Shown: positions 32,582 through 41,710 of the stretch, in pieces
Position numbering within the stretch: the stretch's first letter is position 1
Layout of the letters: each line of letters opens with the position of its first letter
Assembly: GCA_045537495.1 (NCBI GenBank)
Contig: JAZSPN010000117.1
Coordinates: 1-42,020, forward strand
DNA: 42,020 nt
Reading direction: 5' to 3'
Source of the DNA: UBA1425 sp045537495
Lineage (GTDB): Bacteria > Bacillota > Clostridia > Oscillospirales > Acutalibacteraceae
Notes under the pieces: model-generated
Databases searched by the model: none
Told to the model about the DNA's origin: nothing
Seen by the model: only the letters and a program-made list of their open reading frames with translations
Position numbers and translations under genes: made by a program

Positions 32582-33613
32582 ATGAAAACTCAGTTTATAA
32601 AAAAAGAGGATGTCTTTTCTCCCGACACACTCTCTCTTATAGGTGAAACACTCCGAAGCGGAGGACTTGCCGCCATACCGACGGAAACCGTCTACGGTCT
32701 TGCCGCAAACGCTTTTTCCGACGATGCGGTAAAAAAGATTTTCATCGCAAAGGGAAGACCTCAGGATAACCCTCTTATTGTACATATCGCAAAAACGAAG
32801 GAGCTTTATCCTCTCGTAAAAGAAGTCCCGAAGGAGGCTTTATTGCTTGCCGAAAAATTCTGGCCGGGGCCTTTAACGATAATACTCAAAAAATCCGATG
32901 CCGTGTGCAAAACCGTCAGTGCGGGACTTGATACGGTTGCCGTCAGAATGCCTTCACACCCGACAGCAAGAGCAATCATCGAAGCTGCCGGTGTACCTCT
33001 TGCCGCACCGTCTGCAAACGTTTCGGGAAAACCGAGTCCTACGTGTGCAGAACACGTTCTTCACGACATGAACGGAAAAATAGACCTTATCATCGACGGC
33101 GGAGAAAGTGATGTCGGTGTGGAATCGACCGTTATTACACTTTGCACGGAAAAGCCCCGTCTTTTAAGACCGGGCGGAATCACGCTCTTTGAGCTTCGTG
33201 AAGTTCTCGGCGAGGTCGAGCTTGACGATGCCGTTTTCAACGAGCTTCGCGAAGGCGAAAAGCCCTCTTCTCCCGGAATGAAATATAAGCATTATTCCCC
33301 CGATGCCGACGTATTAATAGTCAAAGGCTCTTTGGCGGGATGCAAAAAGCTCTCTGCCGAATACAGTCCCGACAGCACCGCCGTGCTGTGCTTTGACGGC
33401 GAAGAGAACGAGTTTTCCTGCAGAGCCTTTTCACTCGGAAACGAAAACGATTCCGCCGAACACGCCCACCGCATATTCTCCCTTTTGCGAAGGGCGGATG
33501 AAGAGGGTATCAGAACCGTTCTTGTCCGCTGTCCTAACGGTGACGGTGTCGGAATGGCCGTGCTGAACCGACTTCTTCGTGCCGCCGCATTCAAGGTAAC
33601 GGAGGTAATCTGA
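32582..33613 (+). CDS. tsaC: Threonylcarbamoyl-AMP synthase (Sua5 type)
   Basis: This 343-residue protein makes threonylcarbamoyl-AMP from threonine, bicarbonate and ATP for the t6A modification of ANN-decoding tRNAs. The YrdC domain (about 15-205) has the motifs IPTETVYGLAANA, KGRPQDNPLIVHI and LAAPSANVSGKPSP. The linker PGMKYKHYSPDA marks the long Sua5 form, and a C-terminal Rossmann-like Sua5 domain follows (about 245-340). The gene lies 2 bases after prfA and 2 before coaE and uses AAAGGAA. Bacillus calls the equivalent ywlC. No other t6A gene is in the window. Confidence 0.93.
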   Translation: MKTQFIKKEDVFSPDTLSLIGETLRSGGLAAIPTETVYGLAANAFSDDAVKKIFIAKGRPQDNPLIVHIAKTKELYPLVKEVPKEALLLAEKFWPGPLTIILKKSDAVCKTVSAGLDTVAVRMPSHPTARAIIEAAGVPLAAPSANVSGKPSPTCAEHVLHDMNGKIDLIIDGGESDVGVESTVITLCTEKPRLLRPGGITLFELREVLGEVELDDAVFNELREGEKPSSPGMKYKHYSPDADVLIVKGSLAGCKKLSAEYSPDSTAVLCFDGEENEFSCRAFSLGNENDSAEHAHRIFSLLRRADEEGIRTVLVRCPNGDGVGMAVLNRLLRAAAFKVTEVI

Positions 33614-33615
33614 CG

Positions 33616-34194
33616 ATGAAAATCATCGGTCTTACAGGTCCCACGGGTGCGGGAAAATCAACGGTTTCATCGGCTCTTTCAAAAAACGGTTTCTACATCG
33701 CCGACGGAGATGCCGTCGCCCGTGAAATCGTCGAAAAGGGCTCTTCCGTCCTTCCCGTTCTGGCAAACGCTTTCGGAAGCGGGATTTTGTCGCCCGACGG
33801 CTCTCTTATACGCAGTGAGCTCGCAAAAAGAGCATTCAAGGACGAAGAAAGTCTCTCGCTTCTCAACAGCATCACTCACCCCGAAATAGACAGAATCATT
33901 TTCGACAGAATCAGTCACGCTTCCGGTTTCAGGGCTGCCGTCATCGATGCCGCGGCACTGTTTGAAAGCAGAATATCCGAAAAATGCGACTTGATTGCAG
34001 TTGTTACCGCGCCGAAGGAAATCCGTCTTAATCGAATCATGGCACGTGACGGTATCTCGGAAGAATCGGCACTCCTTCGCATGAACGCTCAGAAAGATTC
34101 CGATTATTATACCGAAAAAGCAGATATCGTCATCCATAATTATCCCCCGTATTCTCTCGATGAAGAAATCAAAAAAATAACTTCACTTTTCTGA
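33616..34194 (+). CDS. coaE: Dephospho-CoA kinase
   Basis: CoaE (192 residues) phosphorylates dephospho-CoA, the last step of coenzyme A synthesis. The P-loop is LTGPTGAGKST (6-16). The substrate lid begins IADGDAVAREI, where the usual DxD-like dephospho-CoA site is seen. The conserved HPEI follows in NSITHPEIDRII. Length is normal. The ATG at 33616 follows GGAGG and overlaps the tail of the tsaC ribosome spacing by 2 bases. Nothing unusual was seen. Confidence 0.95.
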   Translation: MKIIGLTGPTGAGKSTVSSALSKNGFYIADGDAVAREIVEKGSSVLPVLANAFGSGILSPDGSLIRSELAKRAFKDEESLSLLNSITHPEIDRIIFDRISHASGFRAAVIDAAALFESRISEKCDLIAVVTAPKEIRLNRIMARDGISEESALLRMNAQKDSDYYTEKADIVIHNYPPYSLDEEIKKITSLF

Positions 34195-34206
34195 AAGGTC
34201 AAAAAG

Positions 34207-34767
34207 ATGAGAAAAAAATCATCACATATACGCCCCTTGTTTGTTTTCATTCTCTTTCTCACGCTTCTGACGGCACTGACTTTCGTTGCGGGAAAAAGCG
34301 TTTTAAAAACACTGTATCCGATAAAATATGAAAGCACCGTCGAAAAATACAGTGAACAATACAAGGTTGACAAGACACTCATTTTAGCCGTCATAAGAAC
34401 CGAAAGCTCTTTTGATCCGTTATCCGTTTCCGATGCCGGTGCCATGGGACTTATGCAGGTAATGCCCGACACTCACGAGTGGCTCAGCGGAAAACTCGGA
34501 CGGGAAGAAGATGTATCCGTTCTTTTCAACGAAGATACGGGCATTGAGTACGGAACATATCTTCTGAGAATATTGATCGACGAATTCCACAACATAGAAA
34601 CAGCGATAGCCGCATATCATGCAGGCATCGGGCGTGTCAGTGAATGGCTCAAAAACGAGGAATATTCCTCCGACGGGCAGACACTCGACGTAATTCCGTT
34701 TAAAGATACGGCACATTATGTATATAAAATCAAACGTGCCGTACAGATATATGAAAACTTATATTAA
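34207..34767 (+). CDS. Membrane-anchored lytic transglycosylase
   Basis: The 186-residue protein has an N-terminal membrane helix (about 9-29) and then an SLT domain. The catalytic glutamate is E66 in IRTESSF, followed by GAMGLMQVMPDT and AYHAGIGRVSEW, the three family signatures. It cleaves peptidoglycan glycan strands outside the membrane with formation of anhydro-muropeptides. It is unusually small, only the anchor and domain, as in the spore or cell-wall associated Slt-like proteins of Clostridia. It is 12 bases from coaE and 18 from the aminopeptidase, inside a housekeeping operon. The target site in the wall is unknown. Confidence 0.88.
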   Translation: MRKKSSHIRPLFVFILFLTLLTALTFVAGKSVLKTLYPIKYESTVEKYSEQYKVDKTLILAVIRTESSFDPLSVSDAGAMGLMQVMPDTHEWLSGKLGREEDVSVLFNEDTGIEYGTYLLRILIDEFHNIETAIAAYHAGIGRVSEWLKNEEYSSDGQTLDVIPFKDTAHYVYKIKRAVQIYENLY

Positions 34768-34785
34768 ACCGAAAGGACAATAATC

Positions 34786-36189
34786 ATGGAAGAAAAAAGC
34801 ATCATCGAACAGCTTACCGACGAATTGACATACTCACCCAAGCACGCTTGTAAGCTTATCGAAGCGGAAGAAATCAAATCGGCCGACGATTTCTGTGAAG
34901 GCTATAAAAAATATCTCAACCTCTGCAAAACGGAACGCGAATCCGTCACATATTTTGCAGAAGCCGCAAAGGCAAACGGCTTTTCGGAATATGACTGTGA
35001 AAAGAAGTATTCCGCCGGTGAAAAGGTATATCGCATCAACAGAGATAAATCGATAATTCTTGCCGTTTTCGGCAAAAAGCCCTGCAAAGAGGGTGTCAGA
35101 ATTGCCGCCGCACACATTGACTCTCCCAGAATCGATCTTAAACCCGCCCCTCTTTATGAAGATGAAGAGATGGCACTTTTCAAAACACATTACTACGGCG
35201 GTATCAAAAAGTATCAGTGGACGGCAATTCCGCTTTCTCTTCACGGTGTCATCTATAAAGCCGACGGAAGCTGTGTTCAGGTTAACATCGGCGAAAACGA
35301 CGATGAGCCGAAATTTGTCATAACAGACCTTCTTCCCCACCTCGGCGAAGAGCAGATGAAGAGAACTCTTGCAGGCGGTATTACGGGTGAAGAGCTCAAT
35401 ATCGTTGTCGGCAGCAGACCTATCACAAACGACAAGGGCGGAGAGCTTGTAAAGCTTCACATTTTAAAGCTTCTCAACGACAAATACGGTATTACCGAAA
35501 AAGATTTCGTTTCCGCAGAGCTTGAAATGGTTCCCGCCATGCCCGTTTCCGATATCGGTTTCGACCGCAGCCTTATCGGCGGTTACGGTCACGATGACAG
35601 AGTATGTGCATATCCCGCGGCTATGGCGGCTTTCGATATCACGGACCCCGAATACACCTGCATTTCCGTACTGACGGACAAGGAAGAAACGGGCAGTGAC
35701 GGCAACACGGGACTCAACTCCTCTTACCTTAAATACTTTATCGAGGATATTGCAAAATCGGAAGGCAGCGAAGGCTACAGAGTACTCAGTGCATCTACGT
35801 GTCTTTCTGCCGATGTAAATGCCGCTTTTGATCCTACCTTCCCCTCTGTATACGAAAAGAAAAATTCCGCTTTTGTCAACAGAGGCATCGTCGTCACAAA
35901 ATATACGGGCGCCAGAGGCAAGGCGGGCACTTCCGATGCTTCTGCAGAGTTTATGAGCTTCGTCAGAACTGTTTTCGACGGCGCAAACGTTGTCTGGCAG
36001 CACGGTGAACTCGGAAAAGTCGATGCAGGCGGAGGCGGAACGGTTGCAAAGTATATTGCAAACCTTGACGTTGACGTTGTTGATGTCGGTGTTCCCGTTC
36101 TTTCCATGCACTCACCCTATGAAGTCGTTTCGAAGCTTGACGTTTATATGGCATATAAGGGATTCAAATCGTATTTCGAGTATAATTAA
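34786..36189 (+). CDS. M18-family aminopeptidase
   Basis: The 467-residue cytoplasmic zinc aminopeptidase belongs to family M18 (ApeA/LAP4 type). Metal ligands are in AAHIDSPRIDLKP, SADVNAAFDP and LSMHSPYEVV, and the catalytic acid and adjacent ligand are in DKEETGSDG. GYGHDDRVCAYPA marks the bridging aspartate. Family members trim acidic or neutral N-terminal residues of peptides and form dodecamers. Length is typical. It starts 18 bases after the transglycosylase and precedes galM by 30 bases. The gene name apeA is used for some relatives, but the subfamily is not certain. Confidence 0.92.
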   Translation: MEEKSIIEQLTDELTYSPKHACKLIEAEEIKSADDFCEGYKKYLNLCKTERESVTYFAEAAKANGFSEYDCEKKYSAGEKVYRINRDKSIILAVFGKKPCKEGVRIAAAHIDSPRIDLKPAPLYEDEEMALFKTHYYGGIKKYQWTAIPLSLHGVIYKADGSCVQVNIGENDDEPKFVITDLLPHLGEEQMKRTLAGGITGEELNIVVGSRPITNDKGGELVKLHILKLLNDKYGITEKDFVSAELEMVPAMPVSDIGFDRSLIGGYGHDDRVCAYPAAMAAFDITDPEYTCISVLTDKEETGSDGNTGLNSSYLKYFIEDIAKSEGSEGYRVLSASTCLSADVNAAFDPTFPSVYEKKNSAFVNRGIVVTKYTGARGKAGTSDASAEFMSFVRTVFDGANVVWQHGELGKVDAGGGGTVAKYIANLDVDVVDVGVPVLSMHSPYEVVSKLDVYMAYKGFKSYFEYN

Positions 36190-36219
36190 CATTCACATAA
36201 AAAATCGAGGAGTATTCTG

Positions 36220-37257
36220 ATGGGAATTGAAAAAAGAATTTTCGGAACTACAAAAGACAACAGAGATGTTTATTCTTATTGCATTACAAACAAAAACTCC
36301 GTGAGTGCTACTCTCATCACTTACGGAGGTACTCTCCAGTCTTTCAGAATAAAGGACAAGCATAACAACACGAAGGATATCCTTGTCGGATTTGACACCG
36401 TCGAGGGCTTCGAAGAACGTTCGGACTATCAGGGTGTCCTTGTCGGCAGATACGCAAACCGTATATCGAACGGCTCTTTTGAGATCGGCGGAAAGAAATA
36501 TGAAGTCACAAAGAACGAAAAAGGTATCACCTGCCTTCACGGCGGAGGAGAGATGTCCAACGCCCTCTGGGATGCAAAGGTTGTTTCGGAGAATTCCGTC
36601 GAAATGTCCTTTATAAGCCCCGACGGCTCGGAAGGCTTCCCCGGAACTCTTAAAACTTCCGTCATCTACACTCTTACCGACGACAATGAGCTTATTCTCG
36701 ATTACACTGCCGTCTGTGACGAGGACAGCTACATAAACCTTACCAATCACGCATATTTCAATCTCGGCGGATTCGACAGCGGAGATGTTCTCGGCACGGT
36801 TCTGAAAATCAACGCTTCTCACTATACCCCCACCGACGAAAACAGTATTCCGACGGGTGAGCTTCGTCCCGTGGAAGGAACTGCCTTTGATTTCAGAGAA
36901 GAAAAGGCGATCGGCAAGGATATTTGTGACGATGACGATCAACTCGTGATGTGCAGAGGCTACGATCACAATTTCTGCCTCGACAAAACGGACGGCGCTT
37001 CCATTACCGCTCACTCACCGATAAGCGGTATCACGATGGAGGTTTATACCGATATGCCGGGCGTTCAGCTTTATACGGGAAATTTCCTCAACGGCACTCT
37101 CGGCAAGAAAAACCTCGCGATGTACAAGCATGCGGGCTTCTGTCTTGAAACTCAGTATTATCCCGACACTCCCAACCGCCCCGAATTCCCGAGTTGTCTT
37201 TTCAAGGCAAATGAGCCCTTTAAATCGAGAACTTCCTTTAAATTTTTTACAAAATAA
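36220..37257 (+). CDS. galM: Aldose 1-epimerase (galactose mutarotase)
   Basis: GalM (345 residues) interconverts alpha and beta anomers of aldoses such as galactose. The catalytic histidine is H177 in LTNHAYFNLGG and the catalytic glutamate is E310 in FCLETQYYPD. The substrate-binding arginine is in VGRYANRISNG. The protein is cytosolic, without a signal sequence. ATG at 36220 follows GAGGAG. It is the last gene of the run beginning at 31276. No Leloir-pathway partner gene is adjacent, and no terminator was found between it and the response regulator. Confidence 0.93.
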   Translation: MGIEKRIFGTTKDNRDVYSYCITNKNSVSATLITYGGTLQSFRIKDKHNNTKDILVGFDTVEGFEERSDYQGVLVGRYANRISNGSFEIGGKKYEVTKNEKGITCLHGGGEMSNALWDAKVVSENSVEMSFISPDGSEGFPGTLKTSVIYTLTDDNELILDYTAVCDEDSYINLTNHAYFNLGGFDSGDVLGTVLKINASHYTPTDENSIPTGELRPVEGTAFDFREEKAIGKDICDDDDQLVMCRGYDHNFCLDKTDGASITAHSPISGITMEVYTDMPGVQLYTGNFLNGTLGKKNLAMYKHAGFCLETQYYPDTPNRPEFPSCLFKANEPFKSRTSFKFFTK

Positions 37258-37295
37258 GCTCAAAATTCATAAAACCGTAATATTTCAATAACAGC

Positions 37296-37319
37296 CTGTT
37301 TAACAGCTTATATTATAAT
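37296..37319 (+). promoter_or_regulatory. Probable promoter region of the two-component operon
   Basis: TATAAT (37314-37319) lies 25 bases before the response regulator ATG. There is no consensus -35 box. An 11-base odd palindrome, CTGTTTAACAG (37296-37306), occupies that place, so an activator or the regulator itself may act here. Confidence 0.4.
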
Positions 37320-37343
37320 GATGTCAAATAAGGAGGGTATACC

Positions 37344-38039
37344 ATGGCAACAGAAAAAATTCTCGTCGTTGATGACGATACCAATATTTGCGAATTGCTT
37401 CGTCTGTACCTGGAAAAAGACGGTTACGACGTCGTTATCGCAAACGACGGAATGACGGCAATCGACAAATTCCGCAACGAAAGACCTGCTCTCATACTCC
37501 TTGACATTATGCTTCCTCAGCTTGACGGCTGGCAGGTGTGCAGAGAAATCCGCAAAACCTCCGACACTCCCATCATCATGCTGACTGCAAAAGGAGAAAC
37601 CTTCGACAAGGTCCTCGGTCTTGAACTCGGTGCAGACGACTACGTAACGAAGCCTTTCGATACAAAAGAAATTGTGGCAAGAGTCAAGGCTGTTCTACGC
37701 AGAACGTCGGGCTCTTCCGATAACAGCGATGTCAAGGAAGTCCGCTTCGACAAACTGGTTATAAATCTCACCAACTATGAGCTTCGTGTTAACGGTGAAA
37801 AGATCGACACTCCGCCGAAAGAGCTTGAGCTTATCTATCACCTCGCCAGCAATCCCAACCGAGTCTTTACGAGAGATCAGCTTCTCGATGCCGTGTGGGG
37901 AATTGATTACTTCGGTGATTCTTCCAGAACGGTTGACGTTCACGTAAAGCGCCTTCGCGAAAAGCTTGAAGGTGTTTCCGACAAATGGGATCTTCGCACA
38001 GTCTGGAGCGTAGGCTATAAATTTGAAACGAAAGACTGA
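37344..38039 (+). CDS. OmpR/PhoB-family response regulator
   Basis: The 231-residue protein has an N-terminal receiver (1-120), with acidic pocket D10-D12, phosphorylation site D54 in LILLDIMLP, T81 and K103 in VTKPFD. It is followed by a winged-helix DNA-binding domain (about 130-228), with the recognition region around RTVDVHVKRLREKLE and the wing ending WSVGYKF. ATG at 37344 follows AAGGAGG. The sensor kinase gene lies 23 bases downstream and an HtrA protease follows it, the layout of Bacillus CssRS-HtrA control. The signal is unknown; an envelope-stress role is inferred from the neighbourhood. Confidence 0.93.
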   Translation: MATEKILVVDDDTNICELLRLYLEKDGYDVVIANDGMTAIDKFRNERPALILLDIMLPQLDGWQVCREIRKTSDTPIIMLTAKGETFDKVLGLELGADDYVTKPFDTKEIVARVKAVLRRTSGSSDNSDVKEVRFDKLVINLTNYELRVNGEKIDTPPKELELIYHLASNPNRVFTRDQLLDAVWGIDYFGDSSRTVDVHVKRLREKLEGVSDKWDLRTVWSVGYKFETKD

Positions 38040-38062
38040 TTTTCGGAAGGGAACTGTTTTCG

Positions 38063-39568
38063 ATGGTTAGATTCAAAAGAGTCCGCACTTCCGTTCTGTT
38101 TCGCGAATACTTTGCGGTATTCATTCTGTTACTTATAGTATCTTTTATAGTAATGGGTGCTTCTCTCGGAGTATTTGTCCGAAATTACTGGGAAGACGAA
38201 AAAATCGATCTTTTATCAAAAAATGCCGAAAGAGTTTCGGCTTCGGTCGTACAGCTTGTTGACTCCGATTACGCACGTCAGTATCCTTCCAGTACTGCCC
38301 TTATCATCTGCAACAATCTTGTAGCGGCTTCCGATGCCGTTTCTGCCGATTTTTTCATATGCGATATGAACGGCAAAGTCATTTATTGCCGCGAAATGCA
38401 GCGCAACGACATGAATCTTTTCACGGGCGACTGTATTATTCACAGAAAAATCAATCTGTCACCCAATGTTGTTCAAAGTCTTAAAAGCGCTCCGTACAGC
38501 GGTATTTCCACTCTCGAAAATACCGTAAGCGAAAACAACTTCGTGTACATGTCGCTCATAAAGCTCGACGACACCGATGTCGGCATTATCGTCGGAATGC
38601 AACCCGTCAGTGCAAGCTTCAAGCCGTACATCCTGACTCTTTTCAGAATGTTCCTGCTTTCCGCACTGGTTACTCTCGCGATAGCCTTCATTGCCGTTTA
38701 CCTCATGTCGTATGAGCTGACAAAACCGATGCGTCAGATGTCGGACGCCACCAAAAGTTACGCAAACGGCGATTTCAGCAAACGTGTAACCGTGCGCGGA
38801 AATAACGAGATGACGGAGCTTGCGACCGCATTCAACGCCATGGCAAAAGCTCTTGCCTCTCTCGAATCGTCACGGCGAAGCTTCGTCGCGAATGTTTCCC
38901 ACGAGCTGAAAACTCCCATGACAACCATCGGAGGCTTCATCGACGGTATTCTCGACGGTACCATTTCCGAGGACAAACACGATTATTATCTCTCGATTGT
39001 TTCCGATGAAGTCAAACGCCTGTCACGACTTGTCACAAGCATGCTCAACATGTCGAAAATCGAAGCGGGCGAATTAGGACTTTCGTGCCGTGAATTTGAT
39101 ATCAGCGACATGGTATTCAGAGTAACTCTCGGTTTTGAGCAGATCATCGAATCACGTCACCTTAACATATCGGGACTCGAAAATATGAAGCCCACCACCG
39201 TTTACGGCGATGAAGATATGTTGACTCAGGTAGTCTACAACCTCATCGACAACGCCGTAAAATTCACTCCCGAAAACGGTGAGATATATTTTGATGTTGC
39301 AAACGATATGCAAAAAGTCTATGTCACCATAAGAAATACGGGTAAGGGTATTTCTTCCGAGGAGCTTCAGAAGGTTTTCGAACGCTTCTACAAGGTCGAT
39401 AAGTCGCGCAGCTACGACGTTAAAGGTGCGGGACTCGGACTTTACCTTGTAAAAAGCATCGTCGAAATGCACGGAGGCAGAGTAACTGCCAACAGCGTAG
39501 AAAACCGTTATACGGAATTTTCCTTCTGGCTTCCCGCAGACAGAGAAAAAATTTCACCCGACGAGTAA
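38063..39568 (+). CDS. HAMP-type sensor histidine kinase
   Basis: The 501-residue membrane kinase has helices at about 17-39 and 193-215 that enclose an extracellular sensor domain of ~150 residues (40-190). The HAMP domain (about 211-265) precedes HisKA with phospho-acceptor H280 in NVSHELKTPM. The HATPase domain carries the N box DNAVKFTPENG and the G boxes GKGISSEEL and GAGLGLYLV. The extracellular part has PAS-like features (FFICDMNGKVIYC) and several cysteines. The start lacks a close ribosome site (GGAAGGGA is 13 bases away), yet no better codon exists. It pairs with the upstream response regulator. Confidence 0.92.
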   Translation: MVRFKRVRTSVLFREYFAVFILLLIVSFIVMGASLGVFVRNYWEDEKIDLLSKNAERVSASVVQLVDSDYARQYPSSTALIICNNLVAASDAVSADFFICDMNGKVIYCREMQRNDMNLFTGDCIIHRKINLSPNVVQSLKSAPYSGISTLENTVSENNFVYMSLIKLDDTDVGIIVGMQPVSASFKPYILTLFRMFLLSALVTLAIAFIAVYLMSYELTKPMRQMSDATKSYANGDFSKRVTVRGNNEMTELATAFNAMAKALASLESSRRSFVANVSHELKTPMTTIGGFIDGILDGTISEDKHDYYLSIVSDEVKRLSRLVTSMLNMSKIEAGELGLSCREFDISDMVFRVTLGFEQIIESRHLNISGLENMKPTTVYGDEDMLTQVVYNLIDNAVKFTPENGEIYFDVANDMQKVYVTIRNTGKGISSEELQKVFERFYKVDKSRSYDVKGAGLGLYLVKSIVEMHGGRVTANSVENRYTEFSFWLPADREKISPDE

Positions 39569-39589
39569 AACTTTAACGCAGTGTTTATA

Positions 39590-39615
39590 ACTTATTAAAA
39601 AATAAGTATTATAAT
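39590..39615 (+). promoter_or_regulatory. Promoter region of the HtrA gene with inverted repeat
   Basis: ACTTATT (39590-39596) and AATAAGT (39601-39607) form a 7-4-7 inverted repeat, followed by TATAAT (39610-39615). No -35 consensus is present, which fits activation by a bound regulator. Confidence 0.45.
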
Positions 39616-39646
39616 ATAATTATAATAATGTGAAAGGGAATTTTTT

Positions 39647-41254
39647 ATGAGTGAAGATTTTCAGAAAGATCAGTTAACCCCCGAAAACACAGACCATACT
39701 CCGTTGCCCGCCGACGACTTTGCCACTGTTTCGGAAGATACTGCAACAGTTGATGTTTATGAAGAAGTAAGCAGTGCTTCCGATGTTGAAGCACCCTCTT
39801 CCGAAGAAACTGTTTATGCACAGCCTGAACAGCCCTCGGCGCCTGACTTCGGAAACGGAAACGGTGCATACGCCGGCAATTATAATCAGAACGGCGCATA
39901 TTCTCAGCCGTATCAGCAGCCTCCCGTGGGACAGAATCCTTACTACGGCTACAACAACTACAACGCAAATATGTACGGCGCCCCCGCAACTCCTCCTCAG
40001 CCCCCGAAGAAAAAGAAAAAGGGACTTCTTATTTTCCTTATAATTCTTGCTGCCGCAGTATTTATCGGAGTCGTTTTCGGTGCTGTTTCATTTGTCGTCA
40101 GAAGGACCATCGGCACTAATGACGCTTTTATTTCAAGAGAAACACAGGCCGTTTTCGAGGACAACAAAGAAACCGATGAAAACGCTCCCGTTCTTCAGCT
40201 TGAGCCGAGTCCCGGCTCCTCAAAAGCCCTCTCACCCGCTGAGGTTGCCGAAAAGGTAAAACCCTCCGTTGTTGCAATTATTGTTTATTCCAATAATTCG
40301 GGCGGTATCGCAAGTGAAGGATCCGGTGTCCTCTGGAAGGAAGATGACGGCGGAAAATACACGTACATCATCACTTGTGCGCACGTTGTCAGCGGCGCAG
40401 GATACAGCTACACCGTACAGACGGAAGACGGCACTCAGTACGATGCGGAGCTTATCGGTGCCGATGCGAAAACCGACCTCGGTGTCATCAGAATCGAAGC
40501 TACCGGTCTTGATCTTGCAGAATTCGGTGATTCCTCATCACTTCGCGTCGGCGATCCCGTTTATGCAATCGGCAATCCCGGCGGTACAGAATTCTTCGGC
40601 TCATTCACGGACGGTGTCGTTTCCGCCATCGACCGTTCAGTCCAGAGTACCTATACAATGATCTGTATTCAGCACACCGCTGCTATCAACCCCGGCAACT
40701 CGGGCGGTGCTCTCGTAAACGAATACGGTCAGATCATCGGTATCAACTCGCTCAAAATCATTGATACCGAATACGAAGGAATGGGCTTCGCTATTCCCAT
40801 AAAATCCGCTCAGCCCATCATCAACAATCTTGCCGCCTACGGATATGTTCCCAACCGTCCCAAGCTCGGCATTACCTACACCGAGGCTATCAATTATCAG
40901 CAGTACAGCATGATCATCAAGATAAAGGGACTTCCCTCGGGTTCACTCATCATTACGGAAATCAATTCCGACAGCGCTCTTGCAAATACAGAGGCGAAGC
41001 AGTACGACATGATCATCGCCGTTGACGGTGAAGACATGACTACGCCTGACGTCCTTCTCGACAGAATCGAAAAAGGCAAGGTCGGCGAGGAAATCACTCT
41101 GACTCTTTGCAGAATCGACAACAATTATCAGATAACGGAATTCGACGTCAAGGTAAAGCTTGTCGAAGAAAAGAAGGTAACAGAAGAAGAAACCACCACT
41201 CAGGCACCCCAGATGATTGATCCGTTCGATTATTTCAACGGAATGTTCTGGTAA
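39647..41254 (+). CDS. HtrA/DegP-like membrane-anchored serine protease with PDZ domain
   Basis: The 535-residue protein begins with an acidic cytoplasmic tail, then a Gln/Asn/Tyr/Pro-rich stretch (about 70-122) and a basic cluster KKKKK, then a membrane helix (127-150). The trypsin-like domain (about 195-385) has the catalytic triad H246 (ITCAHVV), D277 (KTDLGVI) and S352 (NPGNSGGALVN). A single PDZ domain (about 400-500) follows. Such proteases degrade misfolded proteins outside the membrane. The cytoplasmic tail is much longer than usual for Bacillus HtrA. It follows the two-component genes by 78 bases, suggesting control by that system. Its promoter region is AT-rich with an inverted repeat. 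Confidence 0.92.
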   Translation: MSEDFQKDQLTPENTDHTPLPADDFATVSEDTATVDVYEEVSSASDVEAPSSEETVYAQPEQPSAPDFGNGNGAYAGNYNQNGAYSQPYQQPPVGQNPYYGYNNYNANMYGAPATPPQPPKKKKKGLLIFLIILAAAVFIGVVFGAVSFVVRRTIGTNDAFISRETQAVFEDNKETDENAPVLQLEPSPGSSKALSPAEVAEKVKPSVVAIIVYSNNSGGIASEGSGVLWKEDDGGKYTYIITCAHVVSGAGYSYTVQTEDGTQYDAELIGADAKTDLGVIRIEATGLDLAEFGDSSSLRVGDPVYAIGNPGGTEFFGSFTDGVVSAIDRSVQSTYTMICIQHTAAINPGNSGGALVNEYGQIIGINSLKIIDTEYEGMGFAIPIKSAQPIINNLAAYGYVPNRPKLGITYTEAINYQQYSMIIKIKGLPSGSLIITEINSDSALANTEAKQYDMIIAVDGEDMTTPDVLLDRIEKGKVGEEITLTLCRIDNNYQITEFDVKVKLVEEKKVTEEETTTQAPQMIDPFDYFNGMFW

Positions 41255-41272
41255 AATCATAACAGACAGTTT

Positions 41273-41313
41273 AAAATCCGGCATCAACAAATGTTGTTAA
41301 TGCCGGATTTTTA
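41273..41313 (+). terminator. Terminator of the HtrA gene
   Basis: AAAATCCGGCAT (41273-41284) pairs perfectly with 41300-41311. An apical stem CAAC/GTTG with loop AAAT lies inside. The sequence TTTTTATATAAT follows. Confidence 0.88.
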
Positions 41314-41326
41314 TATAATCTTTTAA

Positions 41327-41368
41327 AACAACCTCGGATCTGTTTCGTGACCCGAGGTTGTTGCTTTT
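41327..41368. terminator. Terminator of the XRE gene, probably bidirectional
   Basis: AACAACCTCGG (41327-41337) pairs perfectly with 41352-41362 around a 14-base loop. It lies 15 bases past the XRE stop and has a T-tract on the minus strand (TTTT) and GCTTTTCT on the plus strand. Confidence 0.75.
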
Positions 41369-41376
41369 CTCCTTTG

Positions 41377-41658
41377 TTAAATGCCGTTCATTTCTGAAAG
41401 TATCTCATTTAAAGTTCTTTGTACGTCACAGATTTTTCTTTTAATCTCATCTATTCTCTCAGATTTCTCATCCGTTCTTCCGATAAGATAATCCGCACTT
41501 GTTCCAAAAAAATCACATAACTTTATTATCGCATAGCTGTCCGGGTTAGTCTTTCCTGTTTCATAGTTAGAAAGAGTCTTCTGGTCTATCCCCGTCGCTT
41601 TCGCAACATCTATCTGCCTTAAATCTCTGTCCTCACGCAAATCCCTGATACGATTCAA
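41377..41658 (-). CDS. XRE-family transcriptional regulator
   Basis: The 93-residue protein has an N-terminal Cro/C1-type helix-turn-helix (about 1-60). RQIDVAKATGIDQKTLSNYETGKTNP holds the two DNA-contacting helices, and IIKLCDFFGTSADYLIGRTD closes the domain. A short helical tail (about 70-93) may dimerise. The start is taken as the TTG at 41658 because the protein then begins at the conserved MNRIRDLRE, with GAGAGG upstream; a GTG three codons earlier is closer to that site than usual. It diverges from a strong promoter at 41711. AGTAA-type repeats between them suggest autoregulation. It could be a housekeeping or prophage-derived regulator, but no phage gene is nearby. Confidence 0.88.
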   Translation of the reverse strand: MNRIRDLREDRDLRQIDVAKATGIDQKTLSNYETGKTNPDSYAIIKLCDFFGTSADYLIGRTDEKSERIDEIKRKICDVQRTLNEILSEMNGI

Positions 41659-41710
41659 AGCTACCACTTCCTCTCTTAGGTTATTTTACCAATTTTTTAG
41701 TAAAGCAACC

